A stretch of DNA of 64,000 nucleotides from Siphonodentalium dalli (lineage: Eukaryota > Mollusca > Scaphopoda > Gadilida > Siphonodentaliidae), in contig CP136069.1 in assembly GCA_032622095.1 (NCBI GenBank), positions 102,080,278 through 102,144,277 of the forward strand. Direction: 5' to 3'. Below, in pieces: positions 47,215 through 58,751 of the stretch; positions within the stretch are counted from its first letter, which is position 1, and every line of letters begins with the position of its first letter. A model generated the notes under the pieces. It made no database searches and had not been told where the DNA came from. It worked only from the letters and a program-made list of their open reading frames with translations. The translations under genes were made by a program, and so were the position numbers.

Positions 47215-50200
47215 ATATATATATATATATCTTTATTATCCTCCATATATGGAGATTCATATATAAATGTTTATATTATGAGAACAATTAACACAATTTG
47301 GTACATAACACAGTGTATAATAAATTTAAGATTACAAACATCTACAACACATGTCTCAATATGTATGATGAACCAACTACACATGCATATATACACACAC
47401 TCATGCACTACATAAAGTATATATTCCATTCTACAGCCATATCGTACTTACAGACAGAGAAATGCCATACTCCGAGACGACCAAGCCGAAGTTGGACCCA
47501 AATCAGGGATCTCTCTCTCTGGAAGACCCACAAACGCCAATGCCTTTGTGCAGTTTACCGACTCGGAGCCGACCATTTCCCCAGCACCACTCATGTATAT
47601 ATATATACAGCCATATCGCACTTACAGACATACAGACGACAGTCAGACAAGCAGACATACGAGACAAACAAACAAACGGCAGATATACATACAGACAAAT
47701 GTACTTACTGGTAAAACAATACACAGATACATATGATATGAACAATTACAAACACGCTTATAACTGCATGTTATGATAGAGTTTACATGAGGGTTTGTGA
47801 GATCTAGTCAGGACTTGGCGTCAGTCGATCAACATATACTCTCCAGAGAAATGCGGCTTTGTTCACGAAAAAGTCTATTAGTTCATTTTCTAATTCGGGA
47901 TCACAGTATATGTTTTCATGTAGACATGTTAGTAGAACGCGCGTTTTGGATTCTACAGCCAGTTTGTCATACTGCATATAAATGTCTACATGAAACAAGT
48001 TTAGTAGCTCGAATTCAAAGGTATTTCGATCGTCGCAAATGGAAGAACATTCGATTAAGGCATGTTTTACAAGATCTTTATGTTTGTTGTTACATAATAC
48101 GCAGGTTTCTTCATTTGTTTCCAGGATACAAATAAGGCGTGCAATAAGTAGATATGATTTTTTATGGGCTGGGTATATGCGACAATTTTCCCATAGCCGG
48201 GACATGCATAACGTTGGATGGACGGCAGAGAACCTGGCAAGTCGATTATCCTCATTTACGCTCATGTCCCAATATTCTCTATTAACTTTTGACCATGATT
48301 CGTTTATGGCACATTTCCATGTGGATTTCTTAGGGAATATTGAATTTTCGATGTAGTTCTCAAGAGCTTCGGTCATGTCATATTTGTTAAGAGTGTCAAT
48401 GATGTCAGACATGTAACTTGATGATGAACATGTAGTGCCAACGAAGTACTGGTATAAGCGCGTGAGAAATACTTGTTTCACAGTTTTAGAAGATTTTAAG
48501 TTGCACAAAGAACCGAAGAATGATATTTTACGTTTTTCGATAAGTGACACCATAGACGAGGTTCCGACTAATCCTTGCGCAATAACCGTTTTTGTACGAC
48601 GGTGAAGGCCCTGGTAATATTTTAAACAAAATCTGTGTGTTCGTTCCAGGCGATCAACGTGTTTTTGGTTCAAATTCCAGATAAGTTCAGACCCGTACAG
48701 CCCTTTAGGTATGACCACCGACGAATATATCAACGAGCAACTTGTTGGGGTCATACCACCCGGCGTTGTTGAGCATCATAAACGTGCTACGAGTCTTATC
48801 GCATATATGCTCAGTGAATATTCCATTAAAGTCATACTTATCAATATAAATGCCCAAATGAGTTATGTTAGTGGTTTCTTTGACATCTGATGTACCAAGG
48901 TTCCAAAGTCGATCCTGACGCGAAAATTCGGATTTGGTTTCATTAAATACCACTACAGCGCATTTATTTGGGTTATATCGATACCGCCATTTGTTACTGT
49001 AATCGTAACAAATATCACATAGTGCTGATAAACCAGATTTGCTGAGAGACAGCAGAACCATATCGTCTGCATGTGTCGGGGACGTACAATTTACACCGAG
49101 CATGTTTAAGCCAAACGGCGAGTTTGCAAGGATATGTATCAATTCGTCAACGTAGATCATATAGTACAAAGGGGAGAGGATTCCTCCCTGCCTGGCTCCC
49201 TGTCGTACATCAAACCACATGGAAAAAACGTTGTTATGACGAATAGAACAGGTTACATTGATCAGAAGCTCGCGCATCAATCGAAATAAGTTTCCTCTGA
49301 ATCCACATGTGTGCAATTTGTATAACAATCCGTTAACCCAGACGGTATCGAACGCTTTCCAGACGTCTAAAAATAGGCTATACAGCTTTTGTTTACTATC
49401 GGATACATATGCGATACATTCTTTCATTACATATGACGTCATTGTTGCGCTTATGCCCTTTTGGAAACCGTGCTGAAGCGGATGTACATTAATTAATTTT
49501 GGGACGTATAATTCTATTCTAGCTTGTAAAATCTTTTCGAGTAACTTGTATAAAGTGGGCATCAGCGTTATAGCTCTGTAACTATCAAAGTCAGTTCTGG
49601 ATTTTGAACCGCCTTTGTATAGTGTTATGATTACACCACGTTTAATCTGTGAAGGGATAATTTGTGTTTGAATCATGACTGTCATAAGATTAGATACCGT
49701 TTGAGTTAACTTCTGGCTTCCATATATCAGGTGTTCATTCGATATGGCATCCCAACCGGTTGCTTTTCCAACACTCAGGCTACGATAAGCAGAAAGTAAT
49801 TCAAGTGGAATTACACAAAAGAGTATGTCATTACAATTATCATCATGCTGATCGCTCGTGGTTTTTCGCGTAACAAATTCATTGACATAGTTGAAGTGCT
49901 GTGTGTCAAACTCGGGTCTATATAGCGGCGAATATATTTTTTCAAAGTAAGATGCCCATCCTTCTGAAATTTCGTGATCATGGCGAAGAGTCTGTCCCTC
50001 ATATGAAAAATATGCATTCTTATCGATGTGATTTTTCTGACGTTTCGTATGTAAAATGCGGAATAAATAGTTCTGATCAATTTGAGCACGTTTATCGATT
50101 TCATCGTTTTGTTCGGCCAGGTATTTACTAGAGGCTTTTCTATATTCTCTACGGAAGTCACATTTCGCATGTTTATAATTTATATAACTTTCCAAGTGAG

Positions 50201-50793
50201 TATCTGCGCGAGGCCTGCCTTCATTCACCCAAGATTGCCGAAGAGTCCGCATATTTGCATGCATAATTTTCAAATTTTCGTTCCAGAATGGTTTCAGGTA
50301 ATTTTTGAATTTCTTTTTTGGCAGGGTTGTTTTAGATGCATTTGATATTGCACTTACTATTGAATCGTATAATATACATGGATCGGTTTCCTGTTGATCT
50401 AATTGGTCAAATGAGTTCAATTCTGAATCAAGAATTCGGTTGTAATGTTCAAGAATTTCAGGGTGATATTTGGCCTTTTTCCAATCTACAATGCTGTGTC
50501 CGTCAATGTCTGATTTAACTACATGTCGATCTCGTAATTCAATGCTTATGCTCAGAGTAACTGGTCTGTGATTGGACACATTGATGGCATCATCATCTAA
50601 AACGCGCACCTCTCGAATGAAAGGAATAAGAGTGTGTGGGATCATAATGTGATCAACTATCGTTCCTTCGTGTAGGCCATCACCAAAAGGGACGCATGTC
50701 GTACGCGGACAATCATGACAAAAAGTATGGTTCACAGACAACATTTCGATTCGCTTGACAAGTTTTCTGAATGCCATGTTTCGGTCATCGGAT
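47215..50793 (-). mobile_element. LINE family B insertion, 5'-truncated (3,579 bp)
   Basis: Bounded exactly by the two 1,970-bp repeats. Reading minus: the C-terminal third of an endonuclease, a reverse transcriptase, a C-terminal knuckle, about 590 bases of 3'UTR, the perfect palindrome ctccatatatggag (47,241-47,254), AATAAAG and (TA)n. On plus, the target reads ccgtttaat followed by (at)n, as expected if a nicked 3' end primed copying of the LINE tail. The 5' end stops within the endonuclease at about 50,793. Confidence 0.85.
47804..48754 (-). pseudogene. LINE family B ORF2, C-terminal part
   Basis: 317 codons on minus. MTPTSCSLIYSSVVIPKGLY (homologous to the GGITPASSLKIYKS region of the copy at 44,097-44,975) starts the part after a frameshift at about 48,755. 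Then come THRFCLKYYQGL, RKISFFGSLCNLKSSKTVKQ, and a knuckle C-x2-C-x9-H-x4-C (CVLC...H....C). About 70 residues follow, rich in Phe/Leu, ending LWRVYVDRLTPSPD. It belongs to the same ORF as the frame at 48,705-50,834, and the slip between them breaks the gene. Confidence 0.85.
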
Positions 50794-50834
50794 TTCCTTT
50801 GGGCTATCAGCCAGTAGGACGGTGTCGTCGGCAT
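48705..50834 (-). pseudogene. LINE family B ORF2, endonuclease end and reverse transcriptase
   Basis: The open frame has 709 codons; the first 12-15 belong to the adjoining family A repeat, so the element part starts near 50,793. Residues 58-99 (TIVDHIMIPHTLIPFIREV, then NVSNHRPVTLSI) are the end of an APE endonuclease with S-N-H (87-89) where S-D-H is usual. RT motifs: GKATGWDAISNEHL 356-369, DSYRAITLMPTLYKLLEK 417-434, HGFQKGISAT 455-464, LDVWKAFDTVW 489-499 (motif A), ARQGGILSPLYY 547-558, PTHADDMVLLS 586-596 with HADD in place of Y/FADD, then THLGIYIDK. Homology ends at the frameshift near 48,755. I associate HADD with a molluscan LINE group from memory. Clade unresolved. Confidence 0.85.
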
Positions 50835-52024
50835 ACAACAGGCACATTATTTTGATATGTTCATGAAATGTGGTTTCATTTAGGTCAGCTAACTCAATAC
50901 CCTTCTGGTCCATGTCATATAAATATGTTTCAAGGTCATTGAGGTAGATCGAGAACAGTATTGGTGATAGGTTCACTCCTTGCCTTACACCCATTTCACA
51001 TGAGAAGGAAGGAGAGCACCTAGCCACCTACCCCCAAGAGATACACACGATTTTATTTCATTATACATGTTCATTATTAGGTGGAGGACCCGTCCTTTAA
51101 TTCCTATTTCTAAAAGTTTTCTCCATAGTCCAACTCTCCAGACGCTATCAAATGCTTTAGACAGGTCGATAAAAGCACAATATAAACTCATTTTGTTCTT
51201 AATTTTTGTCATTTCAATTAGGCTATGTAATGAGAAAATATGATCTACTGTTGAGTAATCTTTTCTGAACCCAGCTTGGTTTTCTGATAATAATTCGTTT
51301 ATTTGTAGGAATGTATATATACGATTACTTAGGATTGCTGTAAATAATTTCGCCACACAGCTAACTAGTGTAATGGGTCTGTAGTTGTCAGGATTTTTAG
51401 AATCTTTGGATTTAAAAACTGGGTGGATAACGCCTATTCCCCATTCATCAGGTATGAAGCCAGTTCGCAAAATCAGATTGAATAGTCGAAAGTACAGTGG
51501 TTTCATCTGTTCGAAAGTAGCTTTTATATATTCACATCGTATATTATCAACTCCCGGTGATTTTCCAAGTTTCAGATTCCTCACCACATCCTCAATTTCC
51601 GTTAAAGTAAAATCAACGTCGAGTGAAGATGTTTCAAACTCGTGCTTAAAATCGTCCCCGGTATCGGAGGTGCATACATTCTTTTCTTTGAAATATTCAT
51701 AGAACTCTGTTAAAGATGGGGTTGTTTCAGTTAGTTTACTATTTTTATTTTGATTGAGCAATTTCCAATATTCCCTGGGGTTATCAGATTTCATTTTTCT
51801 TAATTTTGCATTAAAATCAACATCGTATTTTCGTTTGCTAAATCGCAGTGCATGTTTATATTTATTCCTAGCATCTACCATTTCTCGCTGTAGTTTTGCG
51901 GTTTGGTGATTTTTATACGCTGTTCTCAATTTACGGTAATAACGGCTCGCATTTGTGCAGTCTCTCGTAAACCAGGGCATATTATTTCGCGATGATGGTT
52001 TCGCGTTGAATATTGTCTACAGTA
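50794..52024 (-). pseudogene. LINE family A reverse transcriptase fragment (copy 2)
   Basis: Almost identical to 45,245-46,475: PWFTRDCTNASRYYRK, LKLGKSPGVDNIRCEYIKAT, SENQAGFRKDYSTVDH, FIDLSKAFDSVW, the same frameshift at about 51,005-51,030, then GVRQGVNLSPILF and LLYADDTVLLADSPKE. There, at 50,794, it is cut by the 5' end of LINE B. A few amino acid differences from copy 1 (for example S for R after TNA) show that both copies have aged slightly since duplication. Confidence 0.9.
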
Positions 52025-52763
52025 CGACTGTGTGATTTTAATTGCAAATGATGTCCAGCTCTATGGAAATATATTCTTATTGTTACAGCAATTAGAAATG
52101 CATATATAGGCAGGTCTTGACAGTTTACACTGGCAGTTAGTGTTACCCCTATGACTATTTGGTAGATACAATCCGGCTAGCGCACGAGATCCATAGTCAT
52201 GGGGCACATGAGTTTCTATGGATTTCCCATAGGGATGAATCAACAACACATACAACTGGGTGCAGTTCTAGATCGTTCAATCTTTACCAAAATGTATACG
52301 AATGGGGTGTATGTATTGAGAAAATGAAGAAATGAAGCCCTAAAACGAGACAATAACATATTCTTAATGTCTGCCCTATGCTTTACGTAACAGCTATTAA
52401 TACATGTAATTATGACCATTCTGTACTAATTAAACTAAATGACATAATACACAGCAACACTATATGCTCCAACCGAGAGACTTTAAAGGAATTAGTCTGT
52501 CAAAAAAAAAAATTATCGTCATAATACTAATAATATATGTCTAACAGACCCATTTCGCCCAGCAAATTCAAAATCGAGCAGAGAGTATTTTTATTATTAT
52601 GATATTTAAGAAATCGCGGAAATATCCGAAGTGCGATCACATGACCACACCGCGGTCATCTGCATCGACACATACCGGTGACAGCAGTGGGTGGAGCTTG
52701 AAATAATTCCGCCAATCGCGAAACGAGTTGATAAATTACGTATAAAATATTTGGCCGTTTAAT
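50794..52763. repeat. 1,970-bp direct repeat, copy 2 (putative target duplication)
   Basis: Second copy of 45,245-47,214. Beyond 52,763 the sequence (taccaaggcattt) is unrelated to what follows copy 1. The A-rich site at about 52,502-52,514 differs from copy 1 (eleven A then TT, against seven A then six T), but the length is the same. Confidence 0.9.
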
Positions 52764-53820
52764 TACCAAGGCATTTACGCTCACGGAATAAAACTGTTTG
52801 AATGTGCCGAATTATTCGCTATAATGTTGAATCATTCGCTAGAATGTTGAATTATATAACGAACAATGATGGCTAAAATGCACTTTGAGGCGATAAAAGT
52901 TGTGTGAAATGAGATTCATTTATGCGGAAATGCAATTAGCGGGCGGAATTTCGTGCGAAACTAATTTAATTGTTTCTGAAAGAATACAAGTTAGGCCATA
53001 TAACTACTTCTTCGTTGTATACATATGGTACACATTTCGGAAGCTATAGTTTACGCACTAGTGTCATTCCGTTGTGCGCTATATACAAATGGGGTGTGAC
53101 TAAAAGGCTTATATTCGTCATAATAATGTTCCTGTCTGTTTCTTCACACGTAACATTTTGTGTGGAAAAGTGCACGACGGTGAACAGCCTTGCTAAAATC
53201 CTTCCATCAAGATCGATAAGTGCGTAAACATAATAATTCACTCGAATACACCACTGACTGTCGAAACTACAATAATTATTAATTAGGCTGCAGTTTGGCA
53301 TAACGACATTTTTTTTTAATTGAAGGCTAGTCTGGCATTGTTTTTAAGTTTGTGCTTGTTGTTCGATATTCGTTTTTTTTTCGTTTTATTTTACGTTTTG
53401 ATGGCAGATATCGACTTTTTCTAGAGAGGATTTTTTTAATTGTTAGCCTAGAAAATATCCAATGATTGCCTCTAATAAAGAGCGTCCATGTTTTCGTCAC
53501 GGCATAAACAATAAAGAGCGTTTTCAATTATGAACGTGCTCTATTTCGATATGTCATGGGTGATTTTGTATGTGGTATTGTGACATTTAGATATAAAGAG
53601 CATCCATGCTTCCTTCTCCCAAAAGCGATAGACAATAAAGAGCGTTCTAAATTACGCGCCGTGTTGTCTTTTTGGTGGTAATTCATAATGGATAGCTAGC
53701 CCGCCCACAATGGAACATACTACATCTACTAGGCATCTTGGCATATGTAGAGATGACAGATACTCCTGATATTTATATCGAAAGTAAAACAAACATAAAA
53801 ACAAAAACGCCGAAATAGAG
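52764..53820. other. Intergenic with short 'aataaagagcg' repeats
   Basis: AT-rich, no gene recognised. attcgctataatgttgaat is tandemly repeated at about 52,809-52,850. Degenerate copies of caataaagagcgtt(c/t) occur at about 53,474, 53,510, 53,594 and 53,630; the motif returns near 57,045. Confidence 0.5.
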
Positions 53821-54394
53821 TTAAAGGGGTACTGTACACAGAGATAGGCTATTTTTTTTATTGACATAACTTTCAAGTTAGATTGTGTTCGTGCTATATG
53901 AGTTTCGTATAAACCTAATTTAGCGACGAACATGTTGATTCTGGAAATAAAAATATTACGATTTCAAACTACGCGCCATGTTTTTGACCTTCACCGGAGA
54001 AGACGCAGGTTGCCGGATGAACCGGAAGTTCAATTGATGCCTGTAATCTCTTCCACCGAACAATTTCACCCCCTATAAAAATACTTGACGCTTTATGAAT
54101 CTTGTTTCTTCTCTTTTTTCCCCAAATTGGTTATAGCGGGACTTCCTTTTGCATGTAACATGTTTTGTTCGCAACTCAATAATGTTCGTCGTAAACGGCC
54201 GTCGATAAAAGGCACCCAACATGTGAGATTTCAAGAACGGTAACTCGTAATGGCATAATTCGCCATTTTATGACTCCAGCCATAAATTCATTTATATTAA
54301 ATAATTCAATTTGACTTTTATTACGCCACCTAGTGTGGTGTTACTTGCATTTGGGTTTTTTATATCGCATGGAGTACAGGGCGAATGTATTCTT

Positions 54395-54870
54395 GGAGAT
54401 TGTTTGTACCTTACTCAATCGTACCGATATAATCACGTAGATGCCGAAATTGTAAAGTTAACGCCAGCGGTGTATAATACGTTTATGAAAATATGATAAA
54501 TCCTATCGATAGAGTCAGGACAGGCTCAAATTGTAAACTTAAAGTCACCGGTGTAATAATATGTTGTTGAAAATATAAATAATCTGATAGCCTGAAAATA
54601 TTGTATAACCTATTGGGAGCCCATAATAAATGGGAATAACCTATTGGGAGCCCCTGCTGTATTTTATGGAGATTGTTTGTACCTTACTGAATCGTACCGA
54701 TATAATCACGTAGATGCCGAAGTTGTAAAGTTAACGCCACTGGTGTATAATATGTTTATGATAAATCGTATCGATAGAGTGAGGACAGGCTCAAATTGTA
54801 AACTTAAAGTCGAAAATATAAATAATCTGATAGCCTGAAAACATTGTATAACCTGTTGGGAGCCCCTGGT
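54395..54870 (+). repeat. ~273-bp tandem duplication
   Basis: ggagattgtttgtaccttac ... attgggagccc occurs at about 54,395-54,655 and again at 54,668-54,867, the second with a deletion of about 40 bases. Small open frames in both copies are truncated differently. Just upstream, attacgccacctagtgtggt and cagggcgaatg (54,325-54,390) recur near 57,060-57,125. Confidence 0.75.
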
Positions 54871-55281
54871 GTAGTGAACTGAATTATGGGTAATTTTAAT
54901 TGGAGTGCGCATGTCTGTTTTTTTTGTAGTAACGGCCATCTTTTATTTTCTGCATGCGCAGTCTATATGCGTTCTTTTGGGGAAATTCGCTATTTTGGTT
55001 AAGTGAAACAATGGTATGAGTTCAATGTTTGTTTGTATATAAGAAAGTATATTGAATTTTGGAGGCCGACAATTGTATCTATTTGAATATTAAAAGTTGC
55101 TTGTGTGTATTTAGCTGTGCATGGTTCGTTAATTAGGCCAGCCTATTGTCATATTAGAACGTCTCCAATAACATACAACCTCTCTGCAGTTAACATTGTG
55201 AATTTGGCAACAGTCCAAGCAGGCCCTCTAATGGAGCACTGTGAATTTGGCAACAGTCCAAGACACGTGGGGTATATATAG

Positions 55282-55868
55282 AATACACACGTAGTGTTTC
55301 TGAATACCAAATTTACACCACGAGTGGGATTGATGGTTTATTATATGACTATCGTTTTTCTTTCCCCAATACCGCTATTGTATAGCGATCATTTCCTGGC
55401 CATCGGATCAGCTGCAGTTTGATCCGATGTCATACCACCCTTCCTCATCTCGCATACTGCGCATGACCGGAAAAAGCAGGACAGTTCTTTCTTTATTTTT
55501 TATACTAGCGGGCGTGTGAATTGGTTTCATTTCATAATTAATGAGAGAAATTGTGCTTTTTAAATAAAAAGCATGTGCTTTTTAAATAAAAAGCATGTCA
55601 TATAATAAACCTGTTATCGCTGCAGTGAATTGATCTGGGCTTCGCATCACGTCTCGTTGAAGAGGTCAGATCGCTGGATCAAACTCGACGCCTGCGGCGG
55701 CTCGTTTGATCCAGCGATCTGACCTCTTCAACTCGACGTGATACTTCGCCCCAGATCAATTCACTGTAGCGATAACATGTATTTACCACACGAGCTTTAG
55801 CGAGTGTGGTAAATCATCAATCCCACGAGTGGTGTAAATTTGGTATTCAGAAACACTACGTGTGTATT
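55282..55868. mobile_element. Fold-back MITE with nested hairpin
   Basis: The ends aatacacacgtagtgtttct... at 55,282-55,340 and 55,812-55,868 are inverted copies of each other for about 55 bases. Inside is a second, long hairpin (55,617-55,776) whose arms carry gaggtcagatcgctggatca and its complement. There is also a small hairpin catcggatca...tgatccgatg near 55,399-55,427, and two tandem palindromes tgctttttaaataaaaagca at 55,552-55,597. No coding sequence and no clear target duplication. Confidence 0.8.
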
Positions 55869-56689
55869 TTGTTTATACCATGACCGGTACAGGAGCAACA
55901 ACTGCTATGAAATCGAAATAAACCCACTTAAATTAAGATTATTCTGTCGCACCATTCACAATCATCCCCGTTGTGTTCCCCACACTTGGCCGTACATCGA
56001 CGTACACTATCACAGCTGATCAGGCGTATTGATACATTGAATTAGGTCAACATTCAATTGTACGAATATGGTATCATTGTAGCCAATTCACAATAAACTG
56101 TAATCATGATGAAACCGCCATAAATAAACAACATGAATATATATATGGGAATACGAATTTAATGAATATAAATATAACACATTGCGGGAACTTTTTTTTC
56201 TCCGCCGTACAGTGAACAGGAAACCACGAAAGTCATTTTGAAATCCACCGTTTGTTGTTCGAGTTTTTTACGTCTATTTCTTGAAATATATGTTCAATTT
56301 GTTGATCTGGATGTGATTTCCACGGAAATAACTGTTCGTTTTTATCGCATTAGTGAGTATAATATTCAATTGAATCGAAAGTATCAAATTGTTTTCATCG
56401 CGAGGCGCTACATTTTAAAAATAGAGTGATTTTGATCGAGGTCATGGAAGGTTAATGAAAGGTCAACTCGGATGTAGTTCTACTATGGGTATAAACTTTA
56501 ACCATTGAAATGCCATTAAAACGTGTTACCCACAGTAGAAACGTGTTACCCACGGTCGGACTCCTGTTCACACACAGTAGGGTGTACAGCACAAATATAT
56601 TATATAGCATGTTTGTACACAGTACAATAGGGAGTCATGGTATAAAATAACTGAACACCTGTGGCCAACTTGATCTCCAGAATGTTTTT

Positions 56690-56985
56690 AAGTGGAAGGG
56701 ACAGTGTAGTGGGGTGGGGGTGGAAGTTAGATTTTGAGTGTGTATGATTCACAACTTTTGTAAAAAAAAGTTAATGCACATGTAGTTGGAAATTTCATAC
56801 ATTATTACACTACAACATAAAGGTTAAAATACATGGTTACCATTGCCTGGTATCCCAACTAGTAATTATTGTCCCCATTATGATGGGGACGGGGATCGAA
56901 TGATGGAGGTATTTTGAGGGGGTGGGAGTCACAACTGTTATAAAGAATTTTAACAGTTGGAAATTTCATACATGATTACACTAAC
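56690..56985. repeat. Local degenerate duplication
   Basis: gttggaaatttcatacatta/gattacact with a preceding G-rich ggggtggg block and 'cacaact(t/g)tt' occurs at about 56,700-56,815 and 56,888-56,985. Non-coding. Confidence 0.55.
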
Positions 56986-57237
56986 TTTTTGTCCCCATTT
57001 ATTTTACTGCTGTCTTGTTTGTTACTGTATTCCTGATATGGAAATAATAAAGAGCATTTATTACGCCACCTGTGGTGTATCTAGCTGCTGAGATTTTGAT
57101 ATTGCGTGGTGGACAGGGCGAATGCATTGTGGGGCTTTTATTTATAGAGTTGGAAATTCCGTTTATTTAAAAGTCGGAACTACGCGACCAGTAGGCCAAG
57201 TCCAGTAAAACGGTTCGTTATAGGTGCTGGTTGTTAT

Positions 57238-58590
57238 TGTTATTTTAACGGAATTCTGAGTTGGTCATTCGCGAAACCAATATATTTTATATTCTATAAT
57301 TAAAACCGTGGGTATATAATATATGATCCTCTTTATGGATATTGTAGGAAGGTAAATTTAGCTAAAGCGGTGGGATATCTTGCAAGACAACACATTTCGG
57401 TTTGCGCTATAACTGCTCAATGTTTTAAGGTGTTACACAACGTCTGATAAAAAGAGTTCTATCGGGAATATTCACACTATTTTTTCAGAGAACATGCATA
57501 GAGTAAACATAGTCCTATCGGACTATCGTAAAGTAGTTCCGTTTAATTCGGGATTAATTAACCCTCAGACTGCCGAAACTGCCGACAATAAATTCGCTTG
57601 TTCGTGTCCGCCGAAAATCAAACTTGCCTGTTTAGAGGTCCCATTTTCGTGGCTAATGGTGATAGAATCACAATTTTTCAGTCAAATTCATGGATAAATT
57701 ACATTACACTTAATCGGCTTATGTCCGCGGCCATAAACCTGCGTTTTGATAACAATTTATTTGAGACAAACTGTTGCGCGGGTATCAGTCGGCGCTTATC
57801 GGTTGAAGTTATTATGATCGTGCAGCCTGCGCGTGCAACAAGTGTTCAAATACAACAGAAGAAAAAAATACTATGTCAAATAAATAACGTCATCAATGGA
57901 CAGACAAGTTTCATTTCCGCGGGACACGAAAAAGCGAATTTAATGTCGTCAGTTTCGGCAGTCTGAGGGGTTTAATTAATCTCCTTTACGATATCCCGAT
58001 AGGACTATATTTACACTATGTTCTCTGAAAAAAAATGGTGTGAATATTCCCGATAGAACTATTTTTATCAGACGTTTTGTAACACATTAAAACATTGAGC
58101 AGTTAGCGCAATTTTCTGGAATTTCGGACTATTTCGTCTATAAAAATACGATGAGCAACTGAAAATGTTTTTCAACATTCTGGAAGGGGTAGATGTCCAG
58201 GTATATATGTTTAAAATTTCACGCATAAACTATGACAGATAACAAAGTTATAATTAGTTTTATAGGCCCACCATAAATCCCCTATAATAAACGCATGCCC
58301 CCGTAAGCACATGGCTTTGCTGTGGATGCTTTCGTTCCCAGCATGCATCATTCTCGCTATCTGTAAAATGTCTATGAACAATGGCTGTGCCACGCACTCT
58401 TAGCTTTGATCCGCATTTAGAAGCATTCTGGTGTGGCGAATGAGAAACCTGCAGTAATTTATAAGCCGTAGTTCATTGTAATAATTTGAAGAATTACTTA
58501 TCTTAACGGAATTCTGAGGCGGTCCATTCATGTAACCAATATATTTTATATTATGATTTATATTTATGGCTAATAATACGATCTTGGTGG
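57238..58590 (+). repeat. Direct repeats flanking a MITE
   Basis: ttaacggaattctgag..ggtc.attc..g.aaccaatatattttatatt occurs at about 57,243-57,300 and 58,503-58,560 in the same orientation, on either side of the inverted-repeat element at 57,402-58,111. Confidence 0.55.
57402..58111. mobile_element. Inverted-repeat MITE (~710 bp, arms >200 bp)
   Basis: The left arm ttgcgctataactgctcaatg, tctatcgggaatattcacac, cagagaacat, ctcagactgccgaaactg pairs in order with the reverse complement of 57,890-58,111, with small gaps. The arms nearly meet in the middle. Open frames of 67 and 122 codons across it follow the repeat and lack motifs. Target duplication not evident. Confidence 0.75.
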
Positions 58591-58751
58591 CGTTACCATT
58601 TCTGACTATGGTTTTCTTGTGATAGCCTGTTAACCGGAACGTTTTCAGTAGACATCGTCGACTCAAATACGTTATTTTAAAATATAATATTGATATTAGA
58701 TCGCAATTGTTACCGGGAATTTATTGAAATTGGCGTACAGTACCCCTTTAA

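Larger units (their letters stand above)
53821..58751. mobile_element. Possible TTAA-flanked element, 13-bp TIRs (4.9 kb)
   Basis: TTAA-AGGGGTACTGTAC at 53,821-53,837 and its exact reverse complement at 58,735-58,751. TTAA target duplications with termini starting AGGGG fit Kolobok/T2-type and, less well, piggyBac-type elements. No transposase remains: the interior holds two fold-back MITEs and local duplications. The two ends could instead belong to two independent short elements in opposite orientation, because the inner flanks do not match beyond the TIR. Confidence 0.4.

Noticed and set aside
57494..57966. Two overlapping open frames of 67 and 122 codons
   Set aside because: They lie inside an inverted-repeat MITE, follow its arms, and show no motif.
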